Shown piece by piece: positions 20,423 to 29,485 of a stretch of 64,000 nucleotides of DNA (within the stretch, counting starts at the first letter, position 1; every line of letters starts with the position of its first letter). The translations under genes and the position numbers were made by a program. The stretch is from the NCBI RefSeq assembly GCF_024518675.1, contig NZ_JANIGL010000002.1, forward strand, positions 62,001-126,000, written 5' to 3'. The notes under the pieces are model-generated. The model did not search any database. It had not been told where the DNA came from and worked only from the letters and a program-made list of their open reading frames with translations. Source of the stretch: Pseudoalteromonas shioyasakiensis (GTDB lineage Bacteria > Pseudomonadota > Gammaproteobacteria > Enterobacterales > Alteromonadaceae).

Positions 20423-21574
20423 ATGACTAATAATTTATATGAATATGTGGACTGGTTAAAACAAGTAGCTATTCCTTATTGGAGTACTTCTTGTATAGAT
20501 GACAAAGGTGCTAGCTTTGAAAAAATCCTCAGCGATGGACGACCTGATTATGAATCAAACCGACGCGTAAGAGTTCAAACAAGGCAAATGTTTGTTTTTT
20601 CGGCCGCACAAAAAATGGGGTGGATAACAAATGGATTTCCGTTAGTTGCGAAATTAGATCAATACATCATAAAACATGCAATAAATCCGAATACTAACCA
20701 ACATGTGCATTTGCTTAACCACGAACACCAAATTATTAATGCACATCAAGACTTGTATGACGTCGCATTTTTACTTTTAGCGTACGGTTGGCGATACCAT
20801 GTATTTAATGATTTAAATGCTTTAAATTCTGCAAACGAACTACTTAACCAAATTGATAATCAACTGAAAGAGCATCCAGGTGGTTGGCGAGAAGGTGACT
20901 ATCAAAGTGAATACCGTAGACAGAACCCTCACATGCACCTATTTGAAGCATTTTTAACCTTATATAAATTCACAAATAATGCAAAATGGTTGGCAAAAGC
21001 GGGGGAAATATTTTGTTTATTTGAGACTTGCTTTGTCGATCATAAACAAGGTGTGTTATTTGAATATTTTAGTAACGATTGGAAAAGGTTGACTGGTGAA
21101 AAAGGAAATATTATCGAGCCTGGTCACATGATGGAGTGGGTTTGGCTACTTCGCCAATATCAAAAGTATACCCAAGCACCTGTTGATAAAATTTGCGATA
21201 CATTTTATCACAATGCACTCAAGTTTGGCTTAGATCCACGCAATGAACTTCTCCTTGATGAGATTAACATAGAAACAAACACCTCTTCCGGCACTAAACG
21301 TTGCTGGCCAATGACCGAGTGGCTTAAAGCAAGTTTAGCACAAGCCGAATACACTCGATGCACTGATTATAACTACCTTAAAGATGCTGATTTTGCAGCT
21401 AAAGGTTTATTAACGCACTTCATTCGCTCCAAAGAACAAGGGGGTTACATAGACCAACTCGATATAGATAACCATATAATTAACCATAGTGCTCCAGCAA
21501 GTACACTCTACCATTTAGTAATGGCAGGCGTTGAAATTGCTCCCTTAATTAAGGAATTTACCAATGCGTCTTAG
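20423..21574 (+). CDS. AGE-family sugar isomerase, probably D-mannose isomerase
   Basis: The 383-residue cytoplasmic protein belongs to the N-acylglucosamine 2-epimerase (AGE) fold, with an alpha/alpha barrel and the marks RVRVQTRQMFVFSAA, HQDLYDVAFLLLA, NPHMHLFEAFL, PGHMMEWVWLLRQY and GTKRCWPMTEWLKAS. These fit mannose/aldose isomerases (YihS-like) rather than the disaccharide epimerase at 14868-16073, from which it differs strongly. Expected reaction: mannose to fructose, which would handle free mannose released outside the phosphorylase route. The ribosome site is AAGG. The last 11 bases overlap the sulfatase gene. A sulfated mannose as substrate is conceivable but unsupported. Confidence 0.75.
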   Translation: MTNNLYEYVDWLKQVAIPYWSTSCIDDKGASFEKILSDGRPDYESNRRVRVQTRQMFVFSAAQKMGWITNGFPLVAKLDQYIIKHAINPNTNQHVHLLNHEHQIINAHQDLYDVAFLLLAYGWRYHVFNDLNALNSANELLNQIDNQLKEHPGGWREGDYQSEYRRQNPHMHLFEAFLTLYKFTNNAKWLAKAGEIFCLFETCFVDHKQGVLFEYFSNDWKRLTGEKGNIIEPGHMMEWVWLLRQYQKYTQAPVDKICDTFYHNALKFGLDPRNELLLDEINIETNTSSGTKRCWPMTEWLKASLAQAEYTRCTDYNYLKDADFAAKGLLTHFIRSKEQGGYIDQLDIDNHIINHSAPASTLYHLVMAGVEIAPLIKEFTNAS

Positions 21575-23393
21575 TTTATTATTCATTTTTTTGTTCAGTT
21601 TTCCACTATGGGCAAACCAACCCCCGAATATTCTTTTGATTACAGCTGATGACTTGGGGTTTGATGACTTATCATTACATGGCCATCCACAATTGAGAAC
21701 ACCAAATATAGATGCTTTAGCAAAGCAATCTGTCCAGTTTTCTGATTTCTCAGTCACTCCAGTTTGCTCTACAACTCGTGCTGCATTATTGACAGGAAGA
21801 GATTTTTACAAAACAGGGGTTTCAGGTGTTCATGGTGGTCGTGATTACATGAATAAATCTGAAACTCTTATCTCTAATATTTTGAGCGATAATGGCTATA
21901 CTACAGGTCTTTGGGGAAAGTGGCACTTAGGAAAAACAGAAGGCTACATGCCTACAGATAGAGGCTTTGATGAAGCTTATTACGCTGAACTTTATCAACA
22001 TGAGAACAGTTTTGGTTTCCTAAATGGCAAGCCAGTAAAACATAACAATTGGGTTTCAAAAGTTATTACTGACTATACTATTAACTTTATTAAAAAGAAC
22101 AAAAGCCAGCCTTTCTTCGCATACACTAGTTATTTAGCACCACATGAACCATGGCTTGCTCCAGAACGTTACACTAAAAGATTCTTAGAGCAAGGAATGC
22201 GACCTGCAGTTGCTAACTTATATGGCATGATTGAAGAAATGGACTTTCATATTGGCAGACTTTTACAAAACTTAGAAACGCAAGGCTTAGCTGAAAATAC
22301 TGTCGTTATTTTTATGAGTGATAATGGACCTTGGTGGGATTCGACTAACTTAGGTGCTATGACAAAAAGTGAATGGGAAGAACGTAACCCAACGAAAATG
22401 AATGGCAACAAAGGTCAAAGTTGGCAGAATGGCATAAGGTCACCATTATTTATTCGTTGGCCTGAGCAATTCAAAGCTAATATTGTTAATCGTTATGTCG
22501 ACGTGAAAGATATTTTCCCTACTCTTTTGTCATTAACCGATACTGAATTACCAAAAGCAAACAAGCCTATAGATGGGCAGTCTTTTGTCGATTATTTATA
22601 TGGTAATACCGAAGGATCAAACAATCGCGAAACATACATTGCATCACACAGCGTTAAATCTAATAAAGAGCATTTTAATCAATGGACGCCTATCGACGAT
22701 GAAGCTCGATCACAAATGACTTATCACTCTCAAGTAATAGGTCTAAGAAATGAGCAATATAAGCTTATTTTAAACCCAGCCAATGACCGCGACGGCTACC
22801 CGCAACCAGAAAAAAGGTACATTCTTATTGATATGCTCGCTGATCCATTGGAGCGTCATAATGTCATTTCAAAACATCCTATTATTGCTAACAAAATGAA
22901 GATGAAGCTAAAAGAAAAATTTCACCAACTACTTAAATCTGAAACAAGCTATGCCCCACCTATATTCATTATCGGGGGGAGAGATAACATTTCTGTTGTG
23001 AACGGTTTTGGTGCAGCTTCTACCAGCGGAAATACTATCAGTAAAGCGCACCACATGACTAATATGAAAATAGAAGGTGATAATGCTAGCTATCTGATAG
23101 ATGTAAAAAGAGCTGATAATTACGATATATATTTTAAACAAGATAACACCGATTCTGCAGGTATATTAATAAATTTTAGTATTGGTGATAACTCTATAAC
23201 TTATCAGTTAGAAGAGTTGAGCTTACAGAAAATCGGCAGTGTTAGTTTAAAAACTGGCATCCAGAAAATTCTATTTAATGTTCTTAAAAATAATAGTTAT
23301 AAGCCTTGGGCTGAAATATCAGGATTTCGACGACTTATCTTTGTTCCTAAAGGTTACAAAATCTCAAACAATGAATTACAGATGCCACAATAA
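21564..23393 (+). CDS. Exported S1-family sulfatase with variant active-site motif
   Basis: This 609-residue protein has a signal peptide (to LWANQ) and S1 sulfatase text: metal-binding NILLITADDLGFDD (Asp29, Asp30), GVSGVHGGRDY, LWGKWHLGK and FMSDNGPW. The formylglycine motif reads Cys68-Ser-Thr-Thr-Arg in place of the usual C-x-P/A-S/T-R. The last 130 residues form an extra beta-rich domain. It overlaps the mannose isomerase gene by 11 bases and has an AAGGA ribosome site inside it. It is paralogous to the sulfatase at 25394-27319 (shared TGVSGVHGGRDY and RGFD text). Likely role: removing sulfate from mannan or its oligosaccharides in the periplasm. A sulfatase-maturing enzyme is not seen in the window. 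Confidence 0.85.
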   Translation: MRLSLLFIFLFSFPLWANQPPNILLITADDLGFDDLSLHGHPQLRTPNIDALAKQSVQFSDFSVTPVCSTTRAALLTGRDFYKTGVSGVHGGRDYMNKSETLISNILSDNGYTTGLWGKWHLGKTEGYMPTDRGFDEAYYAELYQHENSFGFLNGKPVKHNNWVSKVITDYTINFIKKNKSQPFFAYTSYLAPHEPWLAPERYTKRFLEQGMRPAVANLYGMIEEMDFHIGRLLQNLETQGLAENTVVIFMSDNGPWWDSTNLGAMTKSEWEERNPTKMNGNKGQSWQNGIRSPLFIRWPEQFKANIVNRYVDVKDIFPTLLSLTDTELPKANKPIDGQSFVDYLYGNTEGSNNRETYIASHSVKSNKEHFNQWTPIDDEARSQMTYHSQVIGLRNEQYKLILNPANDRDGYPQPEKRYILIDMLADPLERHNVISKHPIIANKMKMKLKEKFHQLLKSETSYAPPIFIIGGRDNISVVNGFGAASTSGNTISKAHHMTNMKIEGDNASYLIDVKRADNYDIYFKQDNTDSAGILINFSIGDNSITYQLEELSLQKIGSVSLKTGIQKILFNVLKNNSYKPWAEISGFRRLIFVPKGYKISNNELQMPQ

Positions 23394-23404
23394 TGGAGAA
23401 CACT

Positions 23405-24760
23405 ATGTATTCACTCGACTGTTTTAAAGCTTACGATATACGCGGCATAGTGCCAGAGCAATTAAATCCATTACTTGCTTATAAAATTGGGCAAGCTTAT
23501 GCACAGATACTTATTGGAAATAAAGTGGTAATTGGTCATGATATACGTTTATCTGGCCCTGATATTTGTGAAGCCCTGGCTCAAGGTTTGATGGATAGCG
23601 GTAAAGATGTAATTCATATAGGCCAATGTGGTACGGAAGAGATTTATTTTGCGGTCCCACACTTTAATGCAGCCGGAGGAGTTTGTGTTACTGCTAGCCA
23701 TAACCCTGCAAACTATAACGGCATGAAAATTGTTGGAAAAGAGTCAGTTCCTGTAAGCGAAAAAACGGGGTTAGCTCAAATAAAAGCTATAATTGAAGAC
23801 AATAACTTCCCTGCTCCCGTTAAAGAAAAAGGTAGCTTATCATTTCAAAACCCAAGAAGTGCATATACGCAAAAATTACTCGAGTTTATTGATATTGATA
23901 AGCTGAAACCACTAAAAATAGTTGTCAATCCGGGCAATGGTGGAGCTGGGGAAGTGGTAAATGCACTTGAAAAACACTTACCTTTTGAGTTTATCAAAGT
24001 AAATTTTGAGCCTGATGGTCACTTTCCAAATGGCGTACCAAACCCCCTATTAATTGAAAATAGAGCTGCTACCCAGAGTGCTATTAAACAGCATAAAGCT
24101 GATTTAGGGGTTGCTTGGGATGGTGATTTTGACCGTTGCTTTTTCTTTGACGAAAAAGGTGATTTTATTGAAGGTTATTACTTAGTAGGACTCTTTGCAA
24201 AAATGATGCTGGATAAAGAACCTGAGGGTAAAGTTATTTTTGATCCTCGCCTTTATTGGAATACAGAATCCATCATTAATGATACGAATGCACTAGGGAT
24301 AAAAAGTAAAACGGGACATGCCTTTATAAAGGAACGCATGCGCGAAGAACATGCTTTATATGGCGGTGAAATGAGTGCACATCATTATTTTAGAGACTTT
24401 TACTATTGTGATAATGGGACAATTCCTTGGTTATTAATATGTCAATTTTTGAGTAGTATAGACACCCCGCTATCTTCTCTAGTAGAGCATTACCAACAAC
24501 AATACCCATGCAGTGGCGAAATTAACTTAACTGTTGGTAACGCAACGACTGTACTAGAGGCTCTTTATACAGAATACGCTCATGATGCTATTGAAACCGA
24601 GCATATTGATGGCCTAGGAGTTACCTTTGATACATGGCGTTTTAACGTTCGGTGCTCTAATACAGAGCCGCTACTTAGGGTAAACGTAGAAACAAGAGGT
24701 GATATTAATTTACTTAATCAAAAAACCTCTGAAATAGTGAATTTCATTAAGAGTATATAG
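23405..24760 (+). CDS. Phosphomannomutase/phosphoglucomutase
   Basis: The 451-residue protein is an alpha-D-phosphohexomutase: FKAYDIRG at the start, the phosphoserine loop TASHNPANYNGMK, the metal loop DGDFDRC, the sugar-binding GGEMSAHHYF and the phosphate-binding RCSNTEP near the end. I place the start at 23405 because GGAG lies six bases upstream; an in-frame ATG at 23393 overlaps the sulfatase stop and would add MENT. Reaction: mannose-1-phosphate to mannose-6-phosphate. In this locus it would work in the catabolic direction, using the product of the GH130 enzyme. A biosynthetic manB/cpsG role is less likely from context. Confidence 0.88.
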   Translation: MYSLDCFKAYDIRGIVPEQLNPLLAYKIGQAYAQILIGNKVVIGHDIRLSGPDICEALAQGLMDSGKDVIHIGQCGTEEIYFAVPHFNAAGGVCVTASHNPANYNGMKIVGKESVPVSEKTGLAQIKAIIEDNNFPAPVKEKGSLSFQNPRSAYTQKLLEFIDIDKLKPLKIVVNPGNGGAGEVVNALEKHLPFEFIKVNFEPDGHFPNGVPNPLLIENRAATQSAIKQHKADLGVAWDGDFDRCFFFDEKGDFIEGYYLVGLFAKMMLDKEPEGKVIFDPRLYWNTESIINDTNALGIKSKTGHAFIKERMREEHALYGGEMSAHHYFRDFYYCDNGTIPWLLICQFLSSIDTPLSSLVEHYQQQYPCSGEINLTVGNATTVLEALYTEYAHDAIETEHIDGLGVTFDTWRFNVRCSNTEPLLRVNVETRGDINLLNQKTSEIVNFIKSI

Positions 24761-24768
24761 GCCCTGTT

Positions 24769-25284
24769 ATGTTTAAATTTTGCCCTAATTGTAAAAGCAT
24801 TAATATTGAATTTATAAACCAGCACTACTGGCAATGCAAAGATTGTGATTTTCTTTATTATCATAATACCGCCTCTGCAGTTGCAGGAATAATTAAATTT
24901 AAAGATCAGATACTATTTACGACTAGGGCAAAGCACCCATGTAAAGGAATGTTAGACTTACCAGGGGGGTTCGTTGATCACAACGAAAGTCTTGAAAAAG
25001 CTTTGAGTCGAGAAATACAAGAAGAGCTAGGTTTAGAGATAGACAGTGCTCTTTGGCAATATCTTGTATCATACCCAAACACTTATAAGTATAACGATAT
25101 CACTTACCATACTTTAGACAGTGTTTTTTATTATGAATTAAAAAGTAACCCTTACTTCAAACTACAAAAAAGCGAAATATCAGAAGCTAAATGGATAGAA
25201 ATAAGCAAAATAGATTTTGACATGATTGGCTTTGAATCATTAGCAAAAGCATTAAAAATCTACCTTAATCAACTTGATAATTAG
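24769..25284 (+). CDS. Nudix hydrolase with N-terminal zinc ribbon
   Basis: The 171-residue protein has an N-terminal four-cysteine zinc ribbon (FCPNCKS and WQCKDCDF) followed by a complete Nudix box, G-x5-E-x7-REIQEELG, at about residues 66-88. Family members hydrolyse nucleoside diphosphates linked to another group. The gene follows the phosphomannomutase by 8 bases and is the last of the operon. Cleavage of a nucleotide sugar such as GDP-mannose is a context-based guess; repair of damaged nucleotides is the default alternative. Confidence 0.82.
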   Translation: MFKFCPNCKSINIEFINQHYWQCKDCDFLYYHNTASAVAGIIKFKDQILFTTRAKHPCKGMLDLPGGFVDHNESLEKALSREIQEELGLEIDSALWQYLVSYPNTYKYNDITYHTLDSVFYYELKSNPYFKLQKSEISEAKWIEISKIDFDMIGFESLAKALKIYLNQLDN

Positions 25285-25348
25285 CTCATAAAATGAAGCT
25301 TAATATTCCTCTTATTACACAAGGCTTACAACGAATTTCAATAAATAT

Positions 25349-25376
25349 GGCCTATTAAAAGCTACTTTTATAGGCC
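25349..25376. terminator. Hairpin between convergent Nudix and sulfatase genes
   Basis: GGCCTA at the left pairs with TAGGCC at the right, and AAAAG with CTTTT, with one bulged T and a three-base loop. It lies between two converging stop codons, so it can end transcripts from both sides. No strong T-run follows. Confidence 0.6.
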
Positions 25377-25393
25377 AACTCCTACTTCGCGTT

Positions 25394-27319
25394 CTAGTGC
25401 TTTATTAACTGTATCGCTATAACTTGATCGAGCTTATTAATTTTGCTCCCGAGGCTTACGTCTGTAAGCTCTAACTTTAGTGTTGAACAAGTGGCATCTA
25501 GCTTTATATCCCCAAGAATAAAATTATGTATTTCTGCTTTAAAGGTTTCCGGTTTATCAAAGTCGCTCCAGTAAGCACTTTCATTTTGGATCAACGTTCC
25601 AAACTCATTGATAGTGTCACTTACTTTAAGGCTCGATGATATAACGTTCTCGCCGCAGCTAAGAGTAAATGCTCTTGATGTGGGATCTTGCATGCTTGTA
25701 ATTAATCTAGCTTGATAAGTACCACTAGAATTAACATTCACATTATATTTAGCCCATGCGCCTTCGTTAGTCCAATTAGCTAGAAAGTGATTTGTATTCA
25801 TTAAGTCACCGCTAATATCCGAAGGCGATGATGCATAAATTTGACTAAATTTTCTATTTTTATAACCAATTTGAAATGTAGGCATTTTCAGAGAGTTAGG
25901 TTCATCTAATACTTTTTTATACCATTTAGTTAGATATTCTTGCATTTCCTTAGCTATATCTTTATGTTCAGCGAATACATTTGTTGTTTCTAGTGGGTCT
26001 TTAGCTAGGTTATAAAGCACAACCTTCTCTTGATTACCTTCATTTTGTACTAATTTGAAATCACCATGCCTAACCGCAAGTCTCTGCTCAGTAGCATCAG
26101 ATATATCTATTCGATAATCAGAAGACAGTGGATAGTAGAACCCTGTAGGATCTAATTCGTGATAATCCACCTTTTGGGTAGAAGGTGAAGCGTAAGCACT
26201 CACAATGTAGCGTTCATCCAACTCGCCACCATTTAAAACGTTGACTAATGATGAACCATCTAATTTTTCACTCTCAAATTCAATCCCTGCCCAAGTAAGA
26301 ATTGTAGGGTATAAGTCTTCAATTTGGCTAAGTTGCTCTGTGTTTTTAGCTACATACTTTTCTGGCCACCGGATAAATAGCGGCGAATGAATACCATTTT
26401 CCCAGTTATCCCCTTTCATACCTTTTTTATTATTAGGGTTTCTCAAGGCCCATTCATCTTCGGATAAACCAAACCGGTAACTCTTTATCCAAGGGCCATT
26501 ATCACTTATAAAAACAACTATAGTATTTTCACTTAGGTTAGCTTTTTCGAGTGACGCTAGTAATCGTCCTATATTTTGATCTAGGTTATCTATCATTGCA
26601 TATAAAGATGCCATTGCTTTTGACAAACCTTTTTCTCTATATTTTTCAATAATATTCTCTGGGGCTCTCCAAGGGTTATGCGGTGCCATATAAGGCACAT
26701 AAGCAAAAAACGGCTTATCCTTATTGTCTTCAATAAAATCAATTGCAAAATCGGTAATCACTTGAGTAGCCGAACCTTTAGTTTTAACTTCATACCCATT
26801 TAATAAACCAACATTATCAAAGTAATTATATAAACTTGCGTAATAGGCTTGATCAAAACCACGATCCCAAGGGAAGTAGCCATTGGTTTTTCCACTATGC
26901 CACTTACCCCACATCCCCGTAGCGTAGCCATTTTTTTGTAATTTTTCTGGAAGGAGGGTTTCTGATAAGTTTATATAATCACGCCCTCCATGGACACCAG
27001 ACACACCCGTTTTCAAAAAGTTTCTTCCTGTCAGCAAAGATGCACGGCTTGGCGCGCACAATGAAGAAACATAAAAATTATCAAACCTAATAGATTGTTG
27101 TGCCAATTCATCTAATTTTGGGGTTTGGAGTAATTTATTACCATGAACTCCTAAATCATCATAACCAAAGTCATCGACCTGTATTAGTAGTATGTTTGGC
27201 TTCGCATCTAAATCTTCTTTAATGGAGCTAACTTCTATATTCTTTTTATCAAGATGCGCACAACCACTGATAAATGTAGCCTGTATCAAAAAAATGATAA
27301 GCAATTTATTATTAAGCAT
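25394..27319 (-). CDS. S1-family sulfatase, predicted lipoprotein
   Basis: The 641-residue protein has a lipobox (ISGC, Cys20), so it is membrane-anchored. The S1 motifs are complete: NILLIQVDDFGYDD, the formylglycine motif Cys88-Ala-Pro-Ser-Arg with the following LLTGRN, WGKWHSGK and FISDNGPW. After the sulfatase fold (to about residue 480) there is a beta-rich C-terminal module (about 490-641) like a CBM6/35 domain, which may bind the polysaccharide. It is paralogous to the sulfatase at 21564-23393 but has the canonical active-site motif. It diverges from the MFS gene, with operator 6 between them, so it belongs to the LacI regulon. Substrate subclass cannot be assigned by eye. Confidence 0.88.
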   Translation of the reverse strand: MLNNKLLIIFLIQATFISGCAHLDKKNIEVSSIKEDLDAKPNILLIQVDDFGYDDLGVHGNKLLQTPKLDELAQQSIRFDNFYVSSLCAPSRASLLTGRNFLKTGVSGVHGGRDYINLSETLLPEKLQKNGYATGMWGKWHSGKTNGYFPWDRGFDQAYYASLYNYFDNVGLLNGYEVKTKGSATQVITDFAIDFIEDNKDKPFFAYVPYMAPHNPWRAPENIIEKYREKGLSKAMASLYAMIDNLDQNIGRLLASLEKANLSENTIVVFISDNGPWIKSYRFGLSEDEWALRNPNNKKGMKGDNWENGIHSPLFIRWPEKYVAKNTEQLSQIEDLYPTILTWAGIEFESEKLDGSSLVNVLNGGELDERYIVSAYASPSTQKVDYHELDPTGFYYPLSSDYRIDISDATEQRLAVRHGDFKLVQNEGNQEKVVLYNLAKDPLETTNVFAEHKDIAKEMQEYLTKWYKKVLDEPNSLKMPTFQIGYKNRKFSQIYASSPSDISGDLMNTNHFLANWTNEGAWAKYNVNVNSSGTYQARLITSMQDPTSRAFTLSCGENVISSSLKVSDTINEFGTLIQNESAYWSDFDKPETFKAEIHNFILGDIKLDATCSTLKLELTDVSLGSKINKLDQVIAIQLIKH

Positions 27320-27418
27320 ATTAAATTCTCCTACTTTAATTATCTATATTCAATCGCATTTAAATGTTCTTAAATTGCAGATTTTTAATAGGCCCATAAT
27401 CATCAAGATAAAACACTG

Positions 27419-27430
27419 TGAACCGGTTCA
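27419..27430. promoter_or_regulatory. LacI-type operator 6 (sulfatase/MFS divergent promoter)
   Basis: Perfect TGAACCGGTTCA in the 190-base gap between the lipoprotein sulfatase gene and the MFS gene. It brings both under the same regulator as the mannanase operons. Confidence 0.85.
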
Positions 27431-27509
27431 TTTAAATTGTACAATCTTTATATTCTAATCTCCACTATGTTTTTAGCGTTTACTAAAAACGGATAAAACG
27501 GTATAAGAA

Positions 27510-28682
27510 ATGAAGAATCAAAAAATTTTAACTTTCCCCATCTTTTTTATTTACTTTAATTCAAGTTTACAGGCATTTCTTTTCGCGCTAACACTACCTA
27601 CATTGAGCTACTTCATAGCAGAAAAATTCTCAGCTGATGCATTTTATATTGGTCTTTTTTTTATTTTGATATCACTATCGAGTATCTTGTTTTCTCAGCT
27701 TATGGGACATTTTTCAGACAGGTTAAATGATCGACGCCCTTTGATTCTTTTAGGAATACTATGTGGTTCAACAAGCTGTTATTTATTCTCAATATCATCT
27801 AGCTATGAAATAGCATTAATTTCAGGGGTATCGTTTTTTAGCTTATCTTTTGCAAGTATACCTCAAACATTTGCACATGCTCGTGACTATGCTGAACACA
27901 AATTCAACCGAAAAAACCTTATTATGTTCAATACTATTTTGCGTGCTTGCTCAGCTTTTTCATGGGTTGGCGGCCCTGCAATTGGCTTTCTCTTAATAGA
28001 TTATTTTAATTTTAAGCAGTATTATTTAATTGTTGCTTTAATGTATCTAGCTTGTGCTACCTCTACCCTTTTGACTCTACCAAAAGTACAAAAATTAGCT
28101 AAAAAAAATCATAAATCAGACAACTCTCGAAATAAACAAATTACAATTGCTTTTATTGGTTTTTCACTTATTTTTGGATGCAACCAATCGTATTTAATTT
28201 CTTTACCATTATACATAACTCAAGTACTGAACCTTGATGTTAGTTGGTCTGGTTGGCTTATGGGAACTGCAGCGGCTATAGAGATTCCTATCATGATCTT
28301 CGCTGGGTGGTTAGGCACACGCTTTTCTCTGCCTTCGTTAATATGTATAGGGTCTGTAGCCTCTATAACTTTATATTTTGGCTTTTGGCATGCTACTGAA
28401 TTGTGGGTTTTGTTTCCACTTCAAATCTGCAACGCATTAATGATTGGATTTGTCGCAGGGCTAGGTATGACCTGGTTTCAAGATCTTATGCCAGATAGAG
28501 CGGGAGCAGCTTCAGCTCTATTTTGGAATACAACTAATGTGGGAAATATTTTAGGGGCTATAACTATCACTTTCTTTGCTCAACTATTAGGGTACAGAAA
28601 CGTATATTTAGTTAACACCGGAATGGCTTTAATCGCTGCGTTACTACTTATTTATATCGCACGAGTAAGTAGAAATAGTTAG
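27510..28682 (+). CDS. MFS transporter, sugar-efflux (SetA)-like
   Basis: The 390-residue inner-membrane protein has about 12 hydrophobic segments and the MFS signature between helices 2 and 3 (GHFSDRLNDRRPLILLG). The wording (YITQVLNLDVSWSGWLMGTAAAIEIPIMIFAGWLG) resembles the SetA sugar-efflux group. It is transcribed away from the lipoprotein sulfatase and shares operator 6. In this locus it might import mannose or export excess sugar; direction and substrate cannot be told from sequence. It is the last recognisable gene of the mannan locus. Confidence 0.78.
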   Translation: MKNQKILTFPIFFIYFNSSLQAFLFALTLPTLSYFIAEKFSADAFYIGLFFILISLSSILFSQLMGHFSDRLNDRRPLILLGILCGSTSCYLFSISSSYEIALISGVSFFSLSFASIPQTFAHARDYAEHKFNRKNLIMFNTILRACSAFSWVGGPAIGFLLIDYFNFKQYYLIVALMYLACATSTLLTLPKVQKLAKKNHKSDNSRNKQITIAFIGFSLIFGCNQSYLISLPLYITQVLNLDVSWSGWLMGTAAAIEIPIMIFAGWLGTRFSLPSLICIGSVASITLYFGFWHATELWVLFPLQICNALMIGFVAGLGMTWFQDLMPDRAGAASALFWNTTNVGNILGAITITFFAQLLGYRNVYLVNTGMALIAALLLIYIARVSRNS

Positions 28683-28728
28683 GTATTAATGTTATACAAT
28701 CAGTAAATAATAATTTATTAAATTTTTT

Positions 28729-28790
28729 AAGAAGTACCTTGCGCTTATAAGTTAGTATCGTTACTTATCCTCCAAGTTTAGGTGCTTCTT
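28729..28790. repeat. Nested inverted repeats after the MFS gene
   Basis: AAGAAGTACCT at 28729-28739 pairs with AGGTGCTTCTT at 28780-28790 (one G-U pair), and inside it ATAAGT pairs with ACTTAT. It could be a weak terminator or the edge of an inserted element. The rest of the 312-base gap 28683-28994 is AT-rich with no gene I can support. Confidence 0.5.
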
Positions 28791-28994
28791 CCGTTATTAT
28801 GACGGGGGAGTATTCTTAATTTAGAAGTTTTTGTTCTATAACCAATTTTTTCATTCCCTCTGGTTTAGCTGAGCAAACAGTATATTCAATTATTGCGATT
28901 TTTCATTATTAGCAGGACCTTTATCACTGTAAAATCAACGTTTTCATAAAGCAACAGCAACCTATAAATAGTTGTCTATCCTTGCCATTGACAA

Positions 28995-29417
28995 TTAAAT
29001 AAATCGAAATAACAGAAACGGCAGCATTTTCCGAATGCTATGTATGCCATTCGCGCGTGATACCTCATATAAATAAATCCCTGTAATCAATTTTGTACAG
29101 CAAAACAACAGACACACAAACCAAAAATGATCGGTTGTTATTGAGTATTGCCTAACGAGAAACCCCACAGCAAAAATAGATATTGAGCTGTACATGATTT
29201 CCACGCGTACTTTCCACAACTTTGCAAAATAAAACCCCATCAGAAGTTTTGTCCTTAATTTGTAATCACCGTAGTGAATATTCATTAGTCTATTTGACAT
29301 TAATGATTCAAGGTAAGAAATCAAGTTTATTTTATTACACTCTTTTAACGCTAAAGTTGAATTCTGCTCGTCTGAAAGAACCTTAAAAACGCATTTTTCG
29401 GCACGAAAAACTGCCAT
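28995..29417 (-). CDS. Unrecognised membrane protein, probably a gene remnant
   Basis: This frame is open from 29516, but the part upstream of about 29417 runs through the inverted-repeat cluster and looks like repeat sequence read as protein. From the ATG at 29417 it gives about 140 residues. The first half is polar (KVLSDEQNSTLALKEC). The second half has two hydrophobic segments (around IMYSSISIFAVGFLV and FWFVCLLFCCTKLITGIYL) and a basic end. I do not recognise a family. No convincing ribosome site is visible. It may be the tail of a membrane protein whose front was replaced by the repeat. Confidence 0.3.
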   Translation of the reverse strand: MAVFRAEKCVFKVLSDEQNSTLALKECNKINLISYLESLMSNRLMNIHYGDYKLRTKLLMGFYFAKLWKVRVEIMYSSISIFAVGFLVRQYSITTDHFWFVCLLFCCTKLITGIYLYEVSRANGIHSIRKMLPFLLFRFI

Positions 29418-29485
29418 AAAAAGCGTCTCAGAATGAGACCAATAGCTCGCGTAATGCATTGTAGGCGCAGCCGTAAATGTATGGA

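Noticed and set aside
20423..21574. N-acetylglucosamine 2-epimerase or second mannobiose epimerase
   Set aside because: It has the AGE fold, but the motif wording differs from the cellobiose-type enzyme nearby and fits mannose isomerases better in this context.
28683..28994. Left attachment site of the element right after the MFS gene
   Set aside because: No htpG continuation, no repeat of the GAATGGATCAT junction text and no core gene is seen there, so the left end is probably outside the window.
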